Below, one piece after another: positions 36,105 through 50,408 of a stretch of DNA of 64,000 nt. Under the pieces are notes generated by a model. That model was not told the DNA's origin, made no database searches, and saw nothing but the letters and a program-made list of their open reading frames with translations. The translations under genes were made by a program, and so were the position numbers. Source of the stretch: Lithospermum erythrorhizon. Taxonomy: Eukaryota > Streptophyta > Magnoliopsida > Boraginales > Boraginaceae. Position 1 is the stretch's first letter, and every line of letters starts with the position of its first letter. The stretch spans positions 682,001 to 746,000 of the forward strand of contig JADFUC010001469.1 of NCBI GenBank assembly GCA_019722365.1. The letters run 5' to 3'.

Positions 36105-38956
36105 ATGGAGAAGCTTCGATGCCAGAGGATTGGGTGCAACGCTACTTTCACGGAGGAAGATAACGCCGAAGATTCATGCACTTTTCATCACTCCGTTAGT
36201 CTCATTATTATACCCCTTCATTTTTTTTTTATTCTCTTAGTTTGGTCGATTGATTTATTTTATGCTTGATACGTTTTTTAGATATCATTAGATTACTCAA
36301 CTAGTTACACTTTACGGTTCCCTCCATACCACTTTTCAATTAAAATTCAATCAATTAACTTAGAGATTATACGATTAGATATTACACTACATACTTGCGT
36401 GTCACAATATTAGTTAACATGTAAGCAGACCCTCTCGGAAACTGTTTTCGAATTGACCCAAGCATCAAGTCGAACCTCTCAACTAAATTGAAACCGAGAT
36501 AGTATAAAATTTCGTATCTTGGAAAATATGTGTCCCTTATATATTGGTTCTAGTGACAGTGCAGCTGGGTTAGTTTAGGGTGTGTGCTCTTTTTTTTTAT
36601 TGATTATTAATTGCTTCGTATCATTGTTCTTTCACGTCTGTTGATATTTTAGTTAGTGGTTATAGTTGTTTTTTATTGATATTCGAGTCGCCCGGATCCT
36701 CTGTCCAAGTAGTTGTCCCAATAGGCACAATAGTATGATGACATATATTACGATCCATTATAAAAGTTCATAAATTTAAGGGAATGTGAAGAGAGTACCT
36801 AATTCCACGAGCGATAATGGGACATATTCTGGTATAGAGGATCTTAAGGCATGTTTCAGTTCTTATATGTGTAAATCATGGACTATTGCAATGCTGGACA
36901 ATTTCTAATAATAATGTTGAACATCATCGCCTTTCAGATTGGTAATCTTCACGGTTTTCGTGGGAAAGATAACTCGGTATCTCAATGCATACCATCAATT
37001 GGTTGTTTGATAGTTCTGTTTAGTGTAATCTACTAACATATTATAGGCGTTTAGCTTGCTTCAGTTGTCCATTTCGTGTTGTTATTATCTGTAGGAAGAT
37101 GTTTTCATCCTCGGCATTCCTGATTGGTTCTTAAATGTCATTTGCGACACCAAAATTATGCAACTCCATGAGTGGCAGTTAGTCTGCAAACTTTAGTAAC
37201 TTCGTCTTTGCTTCCAATGTGAATATAGAAGAAATATTTGTATTTTACTTTGACGCAAGTGCATGACATTGTGAACTGCGGAGTTCCTCTTTTGTATCTA
37301 CTAATCTATGTACTTTTTCTTGCATGGCGGTGGATCAATCAATTTAACCCCTCATCTCCATCAGGGTGTAAGTTTGTGCACTTATTCTATTTTGATGTTC
37401 GACAGTTCATAAGATAAGTAGCACAAGAGGACACTGACCTCTGTTATCTGTTATTCCAGCCTATATTTCATGATGGTATGAAAGAATGGAGTTGCTGCAA
37501 GCAAAGAAGTCACGATTTTAGTTTGTTCTTAGAAATTCCTGGGTAGGTAGCCTTTTCTTCCTCAACATTTATCTGGTTTTTTATTATACAGTGTTCCTTA
37601 ATTTGGGTTATACCTTTCTATCATGGTTGTTAGAATTTACATGTTCTCAAGGAAATATTAATTTACTAAAAATTGGATCTTTTAGTGAAAAGACAACTAG
37701 GTCATTTAAATTGTAATTTGAGGGACCGTGGGTGTAATAAAGTAAGTTCAAGTTTGAACCAGGGGAATCCTGTAGTTACTGCATACTGATTGCATAATCT
37801 GTCTAAATGCAGTTGATTTTCACTAGAAAAAAACAATGTAGTAATTGTTTTAGTATTGTACATGTAATTGTATTCTGTATGTTTCAGAAATATTCTATAT
37901 GATTCTATGGTTAGGTTTTTTACTTGAACAAGATATTATGGTCACGTTTGTTGCCTGAAAATCACGAATAGATTCATCATATGTCTATATGTTTACGTAT
38001 TTACTTGTTTGCTCTTGACATACTCTATATTTTCGTAATAACATCTATCTAATGACTTCTAGTCTCATTTTGAATATCAGTGTATTCTGAAGTAATGTTC
38101 TGAAGTAATGTTCTGAAGAATTGTTTGCTTTTGTTGCTCCATGTTTTATTCATATATGTTTACCCTTTTTTCTTGTTCTTAGTAAGTGCTGACAGCCTCA
38201 AATTTAGTTGTAAAACAGGGAAACACACTACAGAAAAACCTGTTCATTTAAATGCAGCTCGTCCTGCAAATAGGCCAGTTGCTACACCATCTCCAATGAC
38301 AACTAATGCATCTCCGGAAGTCACATGTTCTAGATGCCTCCAAGGATTCTTCTGTTCGGACCATGGTATTTCTCATTATTTGCAATCCTGTGTAGTTTGT
38401 GAACCATGCAAAATAATTATTATACTACGTAGTATTATATAAATGCCAGTTCCTAAACCTGTTCATATAAAGGCTGCTAGATTTTCAACTTGAATCCTCC
38501 GTATGTTTACTTAGGTTCACAACCTAGACCATCAAGTATGGTGGCACCTGTGCCTTTTGAAAGCACTACTAACATGGAAGAAAAGAAAACTACTCCAGCC
38601 AAGAAGATTGCTGACATAAACGAGCCACAAATTTGCAAAAACAAGGGGTGTGGAAACACTTTTAAAGAAAAGGATAATCATGATACTGCTTGCAGTTACC
38701 ATCCTGGCCCTGCAATTTTTCATGACCGGATGAGAGGGGTGAGACTTCAATACTTAGATGCCCAAACTTCTCTTTATAATTTCAGTTTAGTTTACTTTGT
38801 TTTCTCGTTTACATATGCTTTGCTTTAAAAGTCGACTACATCTCATCCATCTCCATTTGACAGTGGAAGTGCTGTGATATCCATGTTAAGGAATTTGATG
38901 AGTTCATGAGCATACCTCCATGTTCGAAGGGGTGGCACAATGCTGATGCCTCCTAG
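36105..38956 (+). CDS. RAR1: RAR1, CHORD-domain zinc-binding co-chaperone
   Basis: RAR1 acts in the cytosol with HSP90 and SGT1 to stabilise NLR immune receptors. Five exons: 36105-36194, 37460-37542, 38208-38365, 38515-38738, 38864-38956, all GT/AG, giving 215 codons plus stop (usual about 220). CHORD-I spans roughly residues 6-64 ('CQRIGCNATFTEEDN', 'SCTFHHS', 'PIFHDGMKEWSCCKQRSHDF', 'CKTGKH'). The plant-specific CCCH motif is 'CSRCLQGFFCSDH' (98-110). CHORD-II is about 151-211 ('CKNKGCGNTFKEKDNHDTAC', 'HPGPAIFHDRMRGWKCCDIH', 'CSKGWHN'). All zinc ligands are present. Compared with homologues, the Gly usually found before the first 'P.FHDG' is absent at the exon 1/2 join, a small difference that could also reflect a mis-set acceptor. 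No sign of damage. Confidence 0.95.
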
Positions 38957-41900
38957 TAATCAGAGGAAACCAGCTCCAACTGATGTCAACGTTTACTTCT
39001 CCAAATTATCCGGTGGTACGACGTGGATACTATAGCAACGTATGTCATGGTTTTCCTCCTATTATTCAGTTAGTTCAGTTTCATTGTGCGACAGTCTACC
39101 AAATCCTTTAGTTTCGGTTTACCAAAGGCCCAACTGTTGTTCTATTAATGAAATATATTCAGTAAGCTCATGCTAATTGCATGAACATGAGAAAATATCC
39201 ATGAGTCTTGTAACGTTTTCCCTTTTCGTCCCTTTCCTATAAATGTATCATTACTGCAATCATGCGATAAATTGATTTGAAAAATGGACTGCTACACACT
39301 CAAACTCCTTTCCAGTGCCTGTTTGTCTAACCTTTATATAGTAGCATTTCGATAGTTTGTTAGAGATACCTTAATCCAAGTATTGTTTTAAGTTAAATCT
39401 GTTTTTTTTTCTGATTTAATTAGGCGATTTAAGCTGACATGTGATAGCAATAACAGTTACTTTATACTCAAAACTAAATTATAGAAACCGTTTTGATTTG
39501 CTGGTCTGCACAATATTGGCTTTGGAGAGAGTCTGCACATCAGACCATGGTTTCTTTCTGACTAGGAAAGTTACTTCCTATAAATGTATGGCTATCTGGG
39601 GAAGTATTATTACTTTTGATAGACATGTTACATGCATGCTATTTACTATACCTTCTAGGCTGTATAAAATATAAGATATATTATTTGTTTTTATACCTTG
39701 CCAAATAATAATACGGAGTATTTTTTCCATGATATTGGCATTCTTAGTTTTTATTCACCCTTCACAAACTGGAACGTTTGATACATCAACATGTCACAAT
39801 GTTTTAAATTCGTTTAGATATCACTATCTGAATTCTGCAGTGTGGATATGAATTTGGAGTATGAAAAATCAATGTACATAGAATAATAACAGTGATACAC
39901 AGAAGTAGATTACCTATAATCCCCTTTCCCGGATATCTATATTATTACAGTAAATAAAGATAGGTAGCATTGAATGGTTTGTCGAATGCAATTGCATGCT
40001 CATGGGTCATGGCGTGGCTACCGGTGAAGATGTTAAAGATTAAAGCAAAGCAGCTGTCCTTATCATCACCATTATCTTTTTATTGTTCATCAGCTAATAA
40101 GTTACTTATCATCTTTTCTCTGTCATTACTATATCATCATCCTTTTTATTATTATTGGGTCCCTATGAGAGTAATTCGAGAACATTTGTATTCCGCACTA
40201 AGGTCAATTCGAAAACAATTTCTCTATTATCAAAGGGGTAATCATGTGTATTATTCCTGCCCAGGAATTTCTTCGGATATATTGATGTTATTGTAGAAGA
40301 TAAAAAATAATGAATGTAACAAGAAATTTATTGTCTTAAATGCATAATCTTACATAATCTTACTCTTCTTTTAGTTGCATCAAACAAAATAAGGTCTACA
40401 TTTATGATTTATGGCTATTTCCTCCATGTAATAACTAGAGAGGGTTATTTTTACTTGTGATAGGCAAACAGGGTGTAGTTGTTAGTTGCTACGTTAAAGT
40501 CATACACTGTCCTAGACTCCGGCTTCCGTAGGGTGTAGCATAGAATAGGCTGGGGAAAAAGATGGAGCATAAATCATTTTATTATCTAGACGTGGACAGT
40601 CTCCACACTTCTGTTTTTCTTTCCCATATTTTTGTTTATTTATTATTTCCCCTTGAAAGAGATTGGTCTTTATATTTTATTTATTTCTTGTTTTTATATT
40701 AAAACAAAAAACTGAAAGGGACTGGTCTGGACTTAATTGGACTTAATTGATTACTCTTAGTGAGTGCCCACTTGTCAATTACCGTGAATGCTAGGGCCGG
40801 GAACCATCCATCTCTATTCATATTTGGTATTTGACTTTAAAATTCCTACTTAATGACCCGTTGGAAGGCTTATCAAGTCGAATTCGCTATTTCTTTGAAC
40901 TAGATAGCTTGTCGAGTATATAAAAATCTGCTCGATTGAATATTTGATAAAGCTTTTAAAAATTGCATAATATATATTCTTTATTTTTTTGAAACTAATA
41001 CATCTCGTATAATTTTTTATAATAATTTATCATTAATATTATGAATGAAAAAGGGTAACCGGATAACATTGGCTACTAACTTGGCTAGAAATTCCAACAG
41101 AAAGGATGATGGTGCAATACTAGAAACAAAGATTTACTATTGGTATCAAATTTCACAAGGCAAGGGAATCTTCTTATGGAACAGTGAAAGCATTCACTAC
41201 ATGCATGGCAATTGGGTGATATATATTTTGGTCAAAACTCAAAACCATTTTGTTGCAGGATGGAGAACAATAATACTCATACCATATATACCCATGAATT
41301 AAATTTCTCTTTTTTAAGTAAGGACAGAGTACCATCAATATGCAAATCAGAGAGTACTAGCACTATTGTGTAACTTGATTGCATCATCACCATAATTCTA
41401 TGCAGGCAGACTTGGAAAATAATTTGTTTGGCAGGATGGTAACAACCCAAATTAGCTACATATCTTCATTCAGATTTTCTCTTAGGTGAAAAGTTAAAAG
41501 AGACAAATTCAATATGGTCACAGAATAGTCCTTGCTTTTATTTATTGCTCAAAGACGAAATAGTCTGATCGAGAACAACCATATGGTTGGAATCTGGAAG
41601 AAGGTTTTTATGTGTTTGAATATGATTAGAGGTAGTATTACAAATTAATGTGGATTGCTATATTATTTATATTTTTCTTGTCTATGATGTTATGTTCATA
41701 ATTTATTGTGCTTTAAATTCATCATCACTTTTCTACCTCATCTTTTATTTGATAATTATTGCATACCCGATGCCAATATTTTGTAGCTCGTCCATGTTCA
41801 TTTACATAATGCCCCCACTTTGTTATCAGAGGATAACATGCTTTCCTATCCCTTCCATTAAGAATATATCCAACGACAACATGCAATTTATCATAATACT

Positions 41901-42689
41901 TGCTCACTATTTGAAATATCATTAATTTTGAATTTTGAAAATTGACTTTTAAGATTAAATTGTTTACTTGTTTATGTCAACCAGAATTGAAAAATTAATT
42001 AGTTTTGATAATCTAGAAATAAAACAAATTGTCCAATAAATCAAACAAGACCAAAACAAACAAAATCTTATCACATTAATTAAGTGGGGACGTCTATATG
42101 AATAGTACGGCTTTAATTAGCTATGTCGAGTCGTCTATTTTGTTAAGCCCGTTAACTCTAAGCTCTTCTATTTAATTTCCGTGCAACATTTATTCGAATT
42201 ACCTCTCTCTGCGTTTATTTACTATTTATGAATATTATACATTCATATATTTTTCATTGATTTCTATTTGACGTATTCTTAAATAGTTGGATCTTTTAAA
42301 TTAATGGAGTAGATCAAGGTAAGGGCTTTGAGAAGTCTAGGACTCTAGGTGAGGGTGGGGTAGTGTGGTTATGGACTTATGGTGAAAGGTTATAGGACGA
42401 TGGTAACTGGCAAGCAGTCACTTCGGGAATCGGAGGTGTACGATGACGGCTGCTGCCACCCCTACAACAAAACCTACATCGTTGTTTGATGCTCTCTGTG
42501 TGTCCTACCGCAGTCAAACTTGCCATTTCCTTAAGAAAATAAGAGGCTTGAAACATAGAGATCACAAACTTCACTATGGATTATGAGTCACACAAATATA
42601 GAAGTGCAAATTGTACGAAAGATCAATTACGTTTGAAAAAAAATGTCGATTCAATCACTCTAGATTAAATCGTACAATTTCGATCATTA
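38957..42689. other. Long gene-free region downstream of RAR1
   Basis: RAR1 3' UTR followed by AT-rich DNA. Open frames at 39441-39674, 39970-40296, 41045-41302 and 41650-41925 have no recognisable content, low-complexity composition and no splice context. No transposon ends were recognised. Confidence 0.5.
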
Positions 42690-43200
42690 GTGATGTATAT
42701 CCTCGAGGTTCACAGGAGAGAGTGCCTCAGCTCCTGGCTCCTCGATTCACCAATCCTCGTCTCGGCCGGCCACATGAAGTTTTTTCGGCGATGGCTCTCC
42801 CATCTCTGGCCCCTGACGATCCTTTGGTTTGGGCCTCGTGATATTCTGAGGTAGTCCTGAGGTGGTTGTTGCACGCCTCGCCTCCCGACCCGAGCCAAGC
42901 ATTCCCAGCTGCCAAGCCGTCTGCTCCATATTGTCTCCGTGATGAAATCTGCATTGCCAGGCCTGACTACCTAATCGGCTCTACCGTACCCACTCTAACG
43001 CCAAGTTCGTTCTGCAGATTTCGGCAGCCATGCAGCAATTCGTATTTACTTCATATCCAAACGATTGCTGATACTTTTAAGATTTATATAAAATACTTAA
43101 GAGTTCTACGCTTCAAGACGCAGATGTCACACCATCTTAACACCGATACGACACTACGTAGGACGCTTAAAAAAACTTCTTTGGACGTGATCTTCTAAAC
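42690..43200. other. GC-richer island, possibly transposon-derived, unidentified
   Basis: From about 42700 to 43050 the base composition is clearly more GC-rich than the surrounding DNA. Four frames stay open across it (42611-42841 and 42866-43198 on plus; 42710-42898, 42727-42954 and 42747-42929 on minus), which mostly reflects the composition. Minus-strand readings are Arg/Gly/Pro-rich ('WQLGMLGSGREARRATTTSG'). I do not recognise any of them. A fragment of a retrotransposon or of foreign DNA is possible. Confidence 0.3.
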
Positions 43201-44239
43201 TGGGTCAACAGGCCCATCAAAGACGTATACTATTTAACGTATTAATAACACCAGCTTTAGAAAATAGTGTCATTCGACTATTTCCATCCATAACAAAACA
43301 CTTATCATGATCATAACTAAATTTAATACTCCGTATATAAGATTTAATATTACTAGGGATGACAATGGACTCGGTAACCCGGTGTCGTTAAGTATTCGGT
43401 CCGAAAAATCCGACTTCATTACTCGCACAATTGATTGTCGAGTAAGATTCGAGAAAAAGTATTGTTCGATACCCAAAACCATGTAATTACTTTGCTACTT
43501 AAAGTAAATCCACCTCTACACGTTGAAACCAAACCATTTATAGTTGTTTACATATCTTTATGTATAAATTGATCAATAATCCGATATTTATCCAAAAAAA
43601 CCAGACTCGATGCTTGTCATGTATTATCAAAACAATCGAATACTTATAATATTCGATAATGTGAAGCCCAATGGAATTATAAAGTAACTGGTCGAAGCTG
43701 ATTCGATAACACCAATAGGTACATAAATCGAGATAGATTCCGCAATTAACTCTTTCGTAATATTTTAGAATGGGATCTCGAAAGAAGTTAGTACGACGGT
43801 TTTCAGAATTTTGATAACACCAATAGATAATTAGGAATGAGTATTAGACAGATGGTCCAAGGTGGTCTAAATTTGTGATTCTCTGTCCTCATAACCCGAA
43901 CACACTCTCCTGCATGCAAAGCATTAAACACACTTTCTCACTCTTCACCTTACACTTCACGCCAAACGCCTGTTATTACCTCCCGACCCCTTCCTTCTCT
44001 TTCTTCTGTTCCTCTGTCCCTGTACTAAAATCTCCCTCTCTCCATCTCTCTCTCTCTCTCTCTCGAAACATATACATAACCAATTCCATGTAAATGCTCT
44101 GCATTATCATGATATTCATACTCCCTTTTATACAATCAACACATAGACAATATTAATAATAATAATTTACCATTTTTATTCACTTGTTTTTTTATCTAGC
44201 TGAAGAAGTTTGTAGCTTAAGCTTCTAGAGAGTTCTGCA
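43201..44239. promoter_or_regulatory. Upstream region and 5' leader of the ERL1-like gene
   Basis: AT-rich distal part, then a pyrimidine-rich block (about 43900-44066) containing a (CT)n run, which is common in 5' UTRs and core promoters of plant developmental genes. The 'ctagggatgacaatgg' at about 43354 resembles the end of a hAT-type small element, but no partner end was found. Confidence 0.4.
44040..44065. repeat. (CT)n microsatellite in the presumed 5' leader
   Basis: An uninterrupted CT dinucleotide run inside a longer pyrimidine-rich segment, about 175 bp before the ERL1-like start codon. Confidence 0.8.
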
Positions 44240-47200
44240 ATGGAGCATGGAGAAAAACTATATGCGTGTTGTTTGGTTACGCTTTTACTCATTTTGTGTC
44301 CTCTTACTTCATCTCTTACTGGTCAAGGTAATAATAATAATCACTTGTACATTTAGTAATAATGCTACAAATGTTTGTGTTATATGGTTTTTGTGTGTGT
44401 TATGTGTGAATTTTGTGAAATTAAATGTGATTTTTTACGTATTTTTTTTATCTAGAGGAGTTTTGTTAGTTTGTATTATATGTTGCTTTTTTTTGTATTA
44501 TGTGTGAGTTTTTTTAAATTAAGTGTGACATTTCTAACGTGTTTTTTTCATTTATTATTTTATTAAGTGAGCTTAGGTATTTAGTTTTTATTATATTTCA
44601 TTATAATGTTATTTTCTGATTATTTTGAGCTGTGATAGTATTTTCTGTTCACTTTATTTATTTGGTCTTAGAACAGTGAAAATGAATATTCATAAATAGA
44701 CATTAAACTTTTTCATACTCCTTTCATTTAATCTAAGTGGTACGTTTTTATTTAACGAATAATCAACCTATTTTGAAACAATAATTCGTTCGTTTAACTT
44801 TTTATTTACATAAGATTAATAAAATTTGCTCATCCACACTACCCATTTACATGTTACGAGGTAATAATTTAAAAATAAGGACTTGAGCATTTATTTTTGG
44901 ATTCAATGTTTAGTACTATAAAACTTAATTTCAAAATGTGACATATAACTTACATTTTGTATGGTGGTATTTTGATGGTGATATGTTAACCAGGAAAAGC
45001 ACTAATGTCGGTTAAAGCATCATTCAGCAATGAGGCAAATGCATTACTGGATTGGGATGATGTTCAGAATGATGATTATTGTTCATGGCGTGGCGTGTTA
45101 TGTAGTAATTTCAGCATATCTGTTGTTGCTCTGTAGGTCCCTTGTCCCGTGACTCATCCTTATTGCAGTTATCTCTTTCGTCGTTAAACATTTTTGTTTA
45201 TCATAGACTCATGGTGTTCTCGTTAGTGTTTGTTTCATACTTTTGGTTGTTCTTTGATGTCAAGGAATTTGTCAAATCTGAACCTGAGTGGTGAAATTTC
45301 TCCGGCTATTGGAGACTTGAGGAGCCTTCAGTCTTTGTATGTTCCGTTGCTCAGTCTTTGACTATTCTGTTCAAGCAATAAGAATGTGTTTGTTATAGTT
45401 GTTTTTTGGTATTAATATGACTTTGATTTGGCAGAGACCTACAAGGGAACAAGTTAACCGGTCAAATTCCAGATGAAATTGGCAACTGTGGCTCTTTGAC
45501 GCTGCTGTAAATCCTTTACTCTGTTCTTCTTAAATCGTTCTATGTTTCTCGTTAAGTGTTTATTGATTGCATTGAGTTATTTTTTGTTTTGGTAGGGATT
45601 TATCTGATAATGAGCTATATGGTGACATACCCTTCTCAATTTCCAAGCTGAAGCAGCTTGAGGAGTTGTAAGTCTTCTATTTTGTTACTACCCCCTTCAC
45701 ATGTTTCTCAACTGTTATTGTGAAGTCTAATTCAGAGGTTTTACTAGTTTCCTTCTATTATGAAATTGCAGAATTCTGAAGAATAACCAGTTGACTGGCC
45801 CGATTCCATCCACATTAACACAAATTCCTAGCTTGAAAGTAATGTAAGCAGACTGAATTCTTAACGAAGAGATATGGGTTACAATCACATTTTCTACCCT
45901 AGTTATTCTATTTCTCTTTTTCCCCTCCAGTGATCTTGCTCGGAACCAACTTACAGGGGAGATACCTAGATTGATTTATTGGAGTGACGTTTTGCAATTC
46001 CTGTGAGTGCTATTCATTTATTGGAGTTACTTCCTCTTTATGAGTTTGGTATTGGGATTCCTTTCAACTTATGCATATAAGCATGGTTCAAAGTCCGAGT
46101 TACTTTTCTGAGGTGCTCAGCTAAGCATCCTCATATACCAGGCCTTCACTAGCCCCATTTTCTTTTGGTGTTTCTCACCTGAATCTGGTTTTCTTAACTT
46201 GTTGCAGTGGTCTGCGTGGAAACTTCTTAACTGGAACATTATCACCTGATATGTGCGAGTTGACCGGCCTATGGTATTTGTATGTATCACATGTTAACTA
46301 TTTATAAGACACACACATATATATATATATATATATGTTCGATTTCTATTGGATTTTGCTAACATATTCTTGTATTACTCAGTGATGTAAGAGGCAACAA
46401 CTTGACAGGCACCATTCCAGACAATATAGGCAATTGCACAAGCTTCGAAATCTTGTAGGCTTTTCTAACATTGTTCGCATATTTAGGTTCATTTATCCTT
46501 AGGGTACTCCCGTCATTTATGCATTCTATTACAAATTTCAGGGATATCGCATATAATCAAATCACAGGGGAGATCCCTTATAACGTTGGATTTCTACAAG
46601 TTGCAACATTGTAAGAACACACTGACCTGCTTTTTTGCCCCTGTTGTTTGCACAGTTCATTTTTTGTGAAATTTAAGCATGTCGTCTTTTGTAGGTCCTT
46701 ACAAGGAAACAGGTTAACTGGGAAAATTCCAGAAGTGATTGGGCTTATGCAAGCTTTGGCTGTTCTGTAAGTATTTTTTTTTTCTTGAGATCACTTCACA
46801 TGTATACATGTACTTTTGCCAATGCTTGATGATACGTGGTTCTTTCAGGGATCTAAGTGAGAACGAATTAGTTGGGCCAATACCACCTATCCTCGGCAAT
46901 TTGACCTATACAGGGAAGCTGTAAGTTAATATATTAAATAACACTAATGTATTTTTTCGATGCAAGATACAAGCCTAAACTCATTAGTTTTCACCTCAGA
47001 TACCTCCATGGCAATAATCTTGATGGGAGCATCCCACCGGAACTTGGAAATATGTCAAAGCTTAGTTATTTGTGAGACTGATTAACTTCTGTAATGTTGT
47101 GCATATTCAAGGCTTTAAGTTGTTTATCCATGATGCTGATTTTGCTTAAATGCAGGCAATTAAACAATAACCAGCTTGTTGGAGAAATTCCAGCTGAACT

Positions 47201-50200
47201 TGGGAAGCTAGAGCAGCTTTTTGAACTGTCTGTACTCAGTACTCTTGTTTATGTGGCTTGACTTGTATTCTATTGCAACTTTTCCTGATAACTAACCCCC
47301 CCCGCCACACTCTTTTTACAGGAACCTTGCAAACAATTTCTTGGAAGGGCCAATCCCTGAAAACATTAGCTCATGTACAGCATTGAACCAACTGTAAGAG
47401 TTTAAAGAGTCCTATGTAGATGATACTATATACATGTCTAGGACAATTTGAGACAAAATAATTAATAAAATTCATTTTCTATTTACTTTAGAAATGTGCA
47501 TGGTAACTGCTTGAACGGGTCTATTCCTTTGGGCTTCCGGAATCTTGAGAGCTTGACATATTTGTAAGTTCAACACTAGAAATACAACTTTGGTGTCAGC
47601 ACTACCTCGTATTGACAAAAAAAGCTTTTGGGTTTCTCAGGAATCTTTCATCCAACCAATTCAAAGGAAATGTGCCTGTTGAGCTGGGCCGTATAATGAA
47701 TCTAGATACCTTGTGAGTGTCCATTGATTAAGGTCACATACTCACATTCCAGTATGATGACTTTCACTTCTGACATTCTGTTCTTGGTTAGGGATCTTTC
47801 AAGCAATGGGTTCTCAGGTTATGTCCCTGCTACAGTGGGTGATTTGGAGCACCTTTTAACCTTGTAAGATAGCTTCTCTTTTAACCCTTAGATGTGTAGT
47901 TACATATTTGCTTCCTGCTTGTTGTAAAGCATATCTAATTGTTATACTGCATGGATATCAGGAATTTTAGTCACAATTACCTCATTGGACCAGTCCCTGC
48001 AGAATACGGAAATCTTAAAAGCATACAGACAATGTGAGCTTCAACATATTGTTATAATGCTTCTAACTGACTGCAGAAGGCTGTAATCTGTTCTGTTTGG
48101 CAATCATATTTTTCTTGATTCTATATAGGGACTTGTCATTCAACAAACTGACAGAGCGCATTCCTGAAGACTTGGGGCGTCTCCAAAACCTTGCCTCACT
48201 GTTAGATCTAATTTAACTTCCTGTGTTTAAAAACTATGATGTAGTGGTATTATGAAGGTTTTACTATCTCTGATATTCTGCAGTATCTTGAACAACAACA
48301 AGCTAAATGGAGAAATTCCTGATGAACTCACCAATTGTTTAAGCCTTGCCACTTTGTGAGTGCTACCCATGTCCTAGTTAGTACATCATTAAACAATTTG
48401 GGGAAAAACCTGTCCGAGATTAAACTTTGTTCACCAAACTTTGTTCTTACTAGAAATGTATCTTATAACAATTTGACGGGAAGGCTGCCTCTTAACAAAA
48501 ACTTTTCCCGTTTTACTGCTGATAGGTAATGATGAATCCCTCCGCCTAGTTTATTGTTTTACTTTGCTTATGCTTTGTTTTGGCATCTGAACAATCTTAT
48601 TTATCAGCTTCATTGGAAACACTTTGTTGTGTGGCAACTGGAAAGGTTCTATATGTGATCCACATGCAACCAAATCTAGGGGTATCGAATTTTAAAACTC
48701 AAATAAGTATTTGGATCTTCTCTATCTTAGTTATCTAATCTAACTTATAAACTATTGCAGGCATACTCACCGGAACGATGATTATATGCATTGCTTTAGG
48801 CGTTATTGCTGTGTTATCAGTGGTGATCATTGTTTCATTTTATATATCTAACCATCCTCGACCATATATGAAAGGCCCTAGTAAGTTTGTGCAAGGTAAA
48901 ATACTGAACCAAGTAATTTTTTCTTATTTTTGTATTGAACATTAATTGACTGCAATATTAGATGGTTCTCTCATTGTTTTTATTTTTGAACCAGATTCTT
49001 CAAAACTTGTAGTCTTACATATGGACATGGCTCTCCATTCTTATGAAGACATAATGAGAATCACTGAGGATTTAAGTGAGAGATACATAATTGGATTTGG
49101 TGCTTCTAGCACAGTATACAAGTGTGTCCTAAAAAATTCCCGACCTATTGCAATTAAGCGAATCTACTCTGAGTTGCCCCACAATGTGCAAGAGTTTCAA
49201 AATGAGCTTGAAACAATTGGCAGCATCAAGCATAGGAACCTCGTCAGCCTGCATGGTTACTCTCTCACACCCCAAGGAAATCTCCTCTTCTATGAATACA
49301 TGGAGAATGGTTCTCTCTGGGACCTTTTACATGGTTAATTTTTCCCCTTAATTTTTACTCGATGCTTTGTACATTACCATCTAGGTTAGGGCATGTTGCT
49401 ATCTGTCAACATTTCTATAGAGAACCATTTCTTGTGGATTGGTACATATTTTTGCAATCCATTGCCCAAAATATTTAACTGTCTTAGGAATCGCTAACTA
49501 ATAGTCTTTCGCCATTTTGATAGGCATATCGAAAAAGGTCAAACTTGATTGGGAAACCCGGTTGAAAATTGCTGTTGGAGCTGCTGAAGGACTTGCTTAC
49601 CTTCATCATGACTGCAACCCCAGAATTATTCATAGGGACGTCAAATCATCAAACATTCTGCTGGATGAAAATTTTGTGGCTCGCCTTTCAGATTTTGGGA
49701 TTGCCAAATCTATTCCAACTGCAAAAACTCATGCCTCAACTTTTGTTCTGGGAACAATAGGGTACATTGATCCCGAGTATGCTAGGACTTCAAGGTTGAA
49801 CGAGAAATCAGATGTTTACAGCTTTGGCATTGTTCTTCTTGAACTGTTGACTGGCAAAAAAGCAGTAGATCATGAGACCAATCTGCACCAGCTGGTATCT
49901 TGCCTACTGTTTCATGCTATATTCTTCCTTTCCATTCATTATATGAGTTTTAGCCACATTTATTACGCTTTCAATTTGATATATTGTTTCTCTTCTTCGA
50001 ACTTTTCTCTTCAAAAGTCTTAATTGTTTTTGTATTTCTTCTTAGATACAGGCAAAGGCGGATAACAACACAGTAATGGAGGCTGTGGATCCCGAGGTAT
50101 CTGTCACTTGCATGGATCCATCCCACATTAAGAAAACTTTTCAACTTGCTCTGCTGTGCACAAGACGCTCCCCGCTTGAGAGACCAACTATGCATGACGT

Positions 50201-50408
50201 GTCTAGGGTCCTTTCTTCAATGCTTAAAGGTCAACCTGCTAAACCTTGTACTGCTTCGCTCAAAGCAATTGACTATGCACAACTTTTTGCATCGAAAGAT
50301 CAGTCTGCACGGAAAATGCTGCCGCATGTTTCCCAGCAAGAAAATAATTCATCTGATGGGCAGTGGTATGTTAGGTTTCGAGAAGCTATATCAAAGAACA
50401 CGTTGTGA
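44240..50408 (+). CDS. ERL1: ERECTA-family LRR receptor-like kinase, ERL1-like
   Basis: Plasma-membrane receptor kinase of the ERECTA family, which senses EPF/EPFL peptides with TMM or SERK partners to pattern stomata and organ growth. Twenty-seven exons run from 44240-44327 to 50046-50408 and join in frame to 981 codons plus stop. The parts are a signal peptide ('[14 protein letters not shown]'), an N-terminal LRR cap ('[20 protein letters not shown]'), about twenty 24-residue LRRs, a transmembrane helix (about 585-606, '[20 protein letters not shown]'), and a kinase with glycine loop 'GFGASSTVY', K679, HRD 774-776 and DFG 794-796. Nineteen LRR exons (45265-48525) are exactly 72 nt and one (46542-46610) is 69 nt, each coding one repeat. 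Sequences such as 'LLDWDDV', '[17 protein letters not shown]' and '[11 protein letters not shown]' favour ERL1/ERL2 over ERECTA. Kinase exons are 48995-49333, 49524-49894 and 50046-50408. Intact. Confidence 0.95.

Noticed and set aside
40500..40570. Possible additional SINE copy ('gggtgtagcatagaataggc')
   Set aside because: Only a few words are shared with the family consensus, and the order of blocks is wrong.
42727..42954. Arg/Gly-rich minus-strand protein
   Set aside because: Several overlapping frames are equally open because of GC content; none shows conserved motifs.
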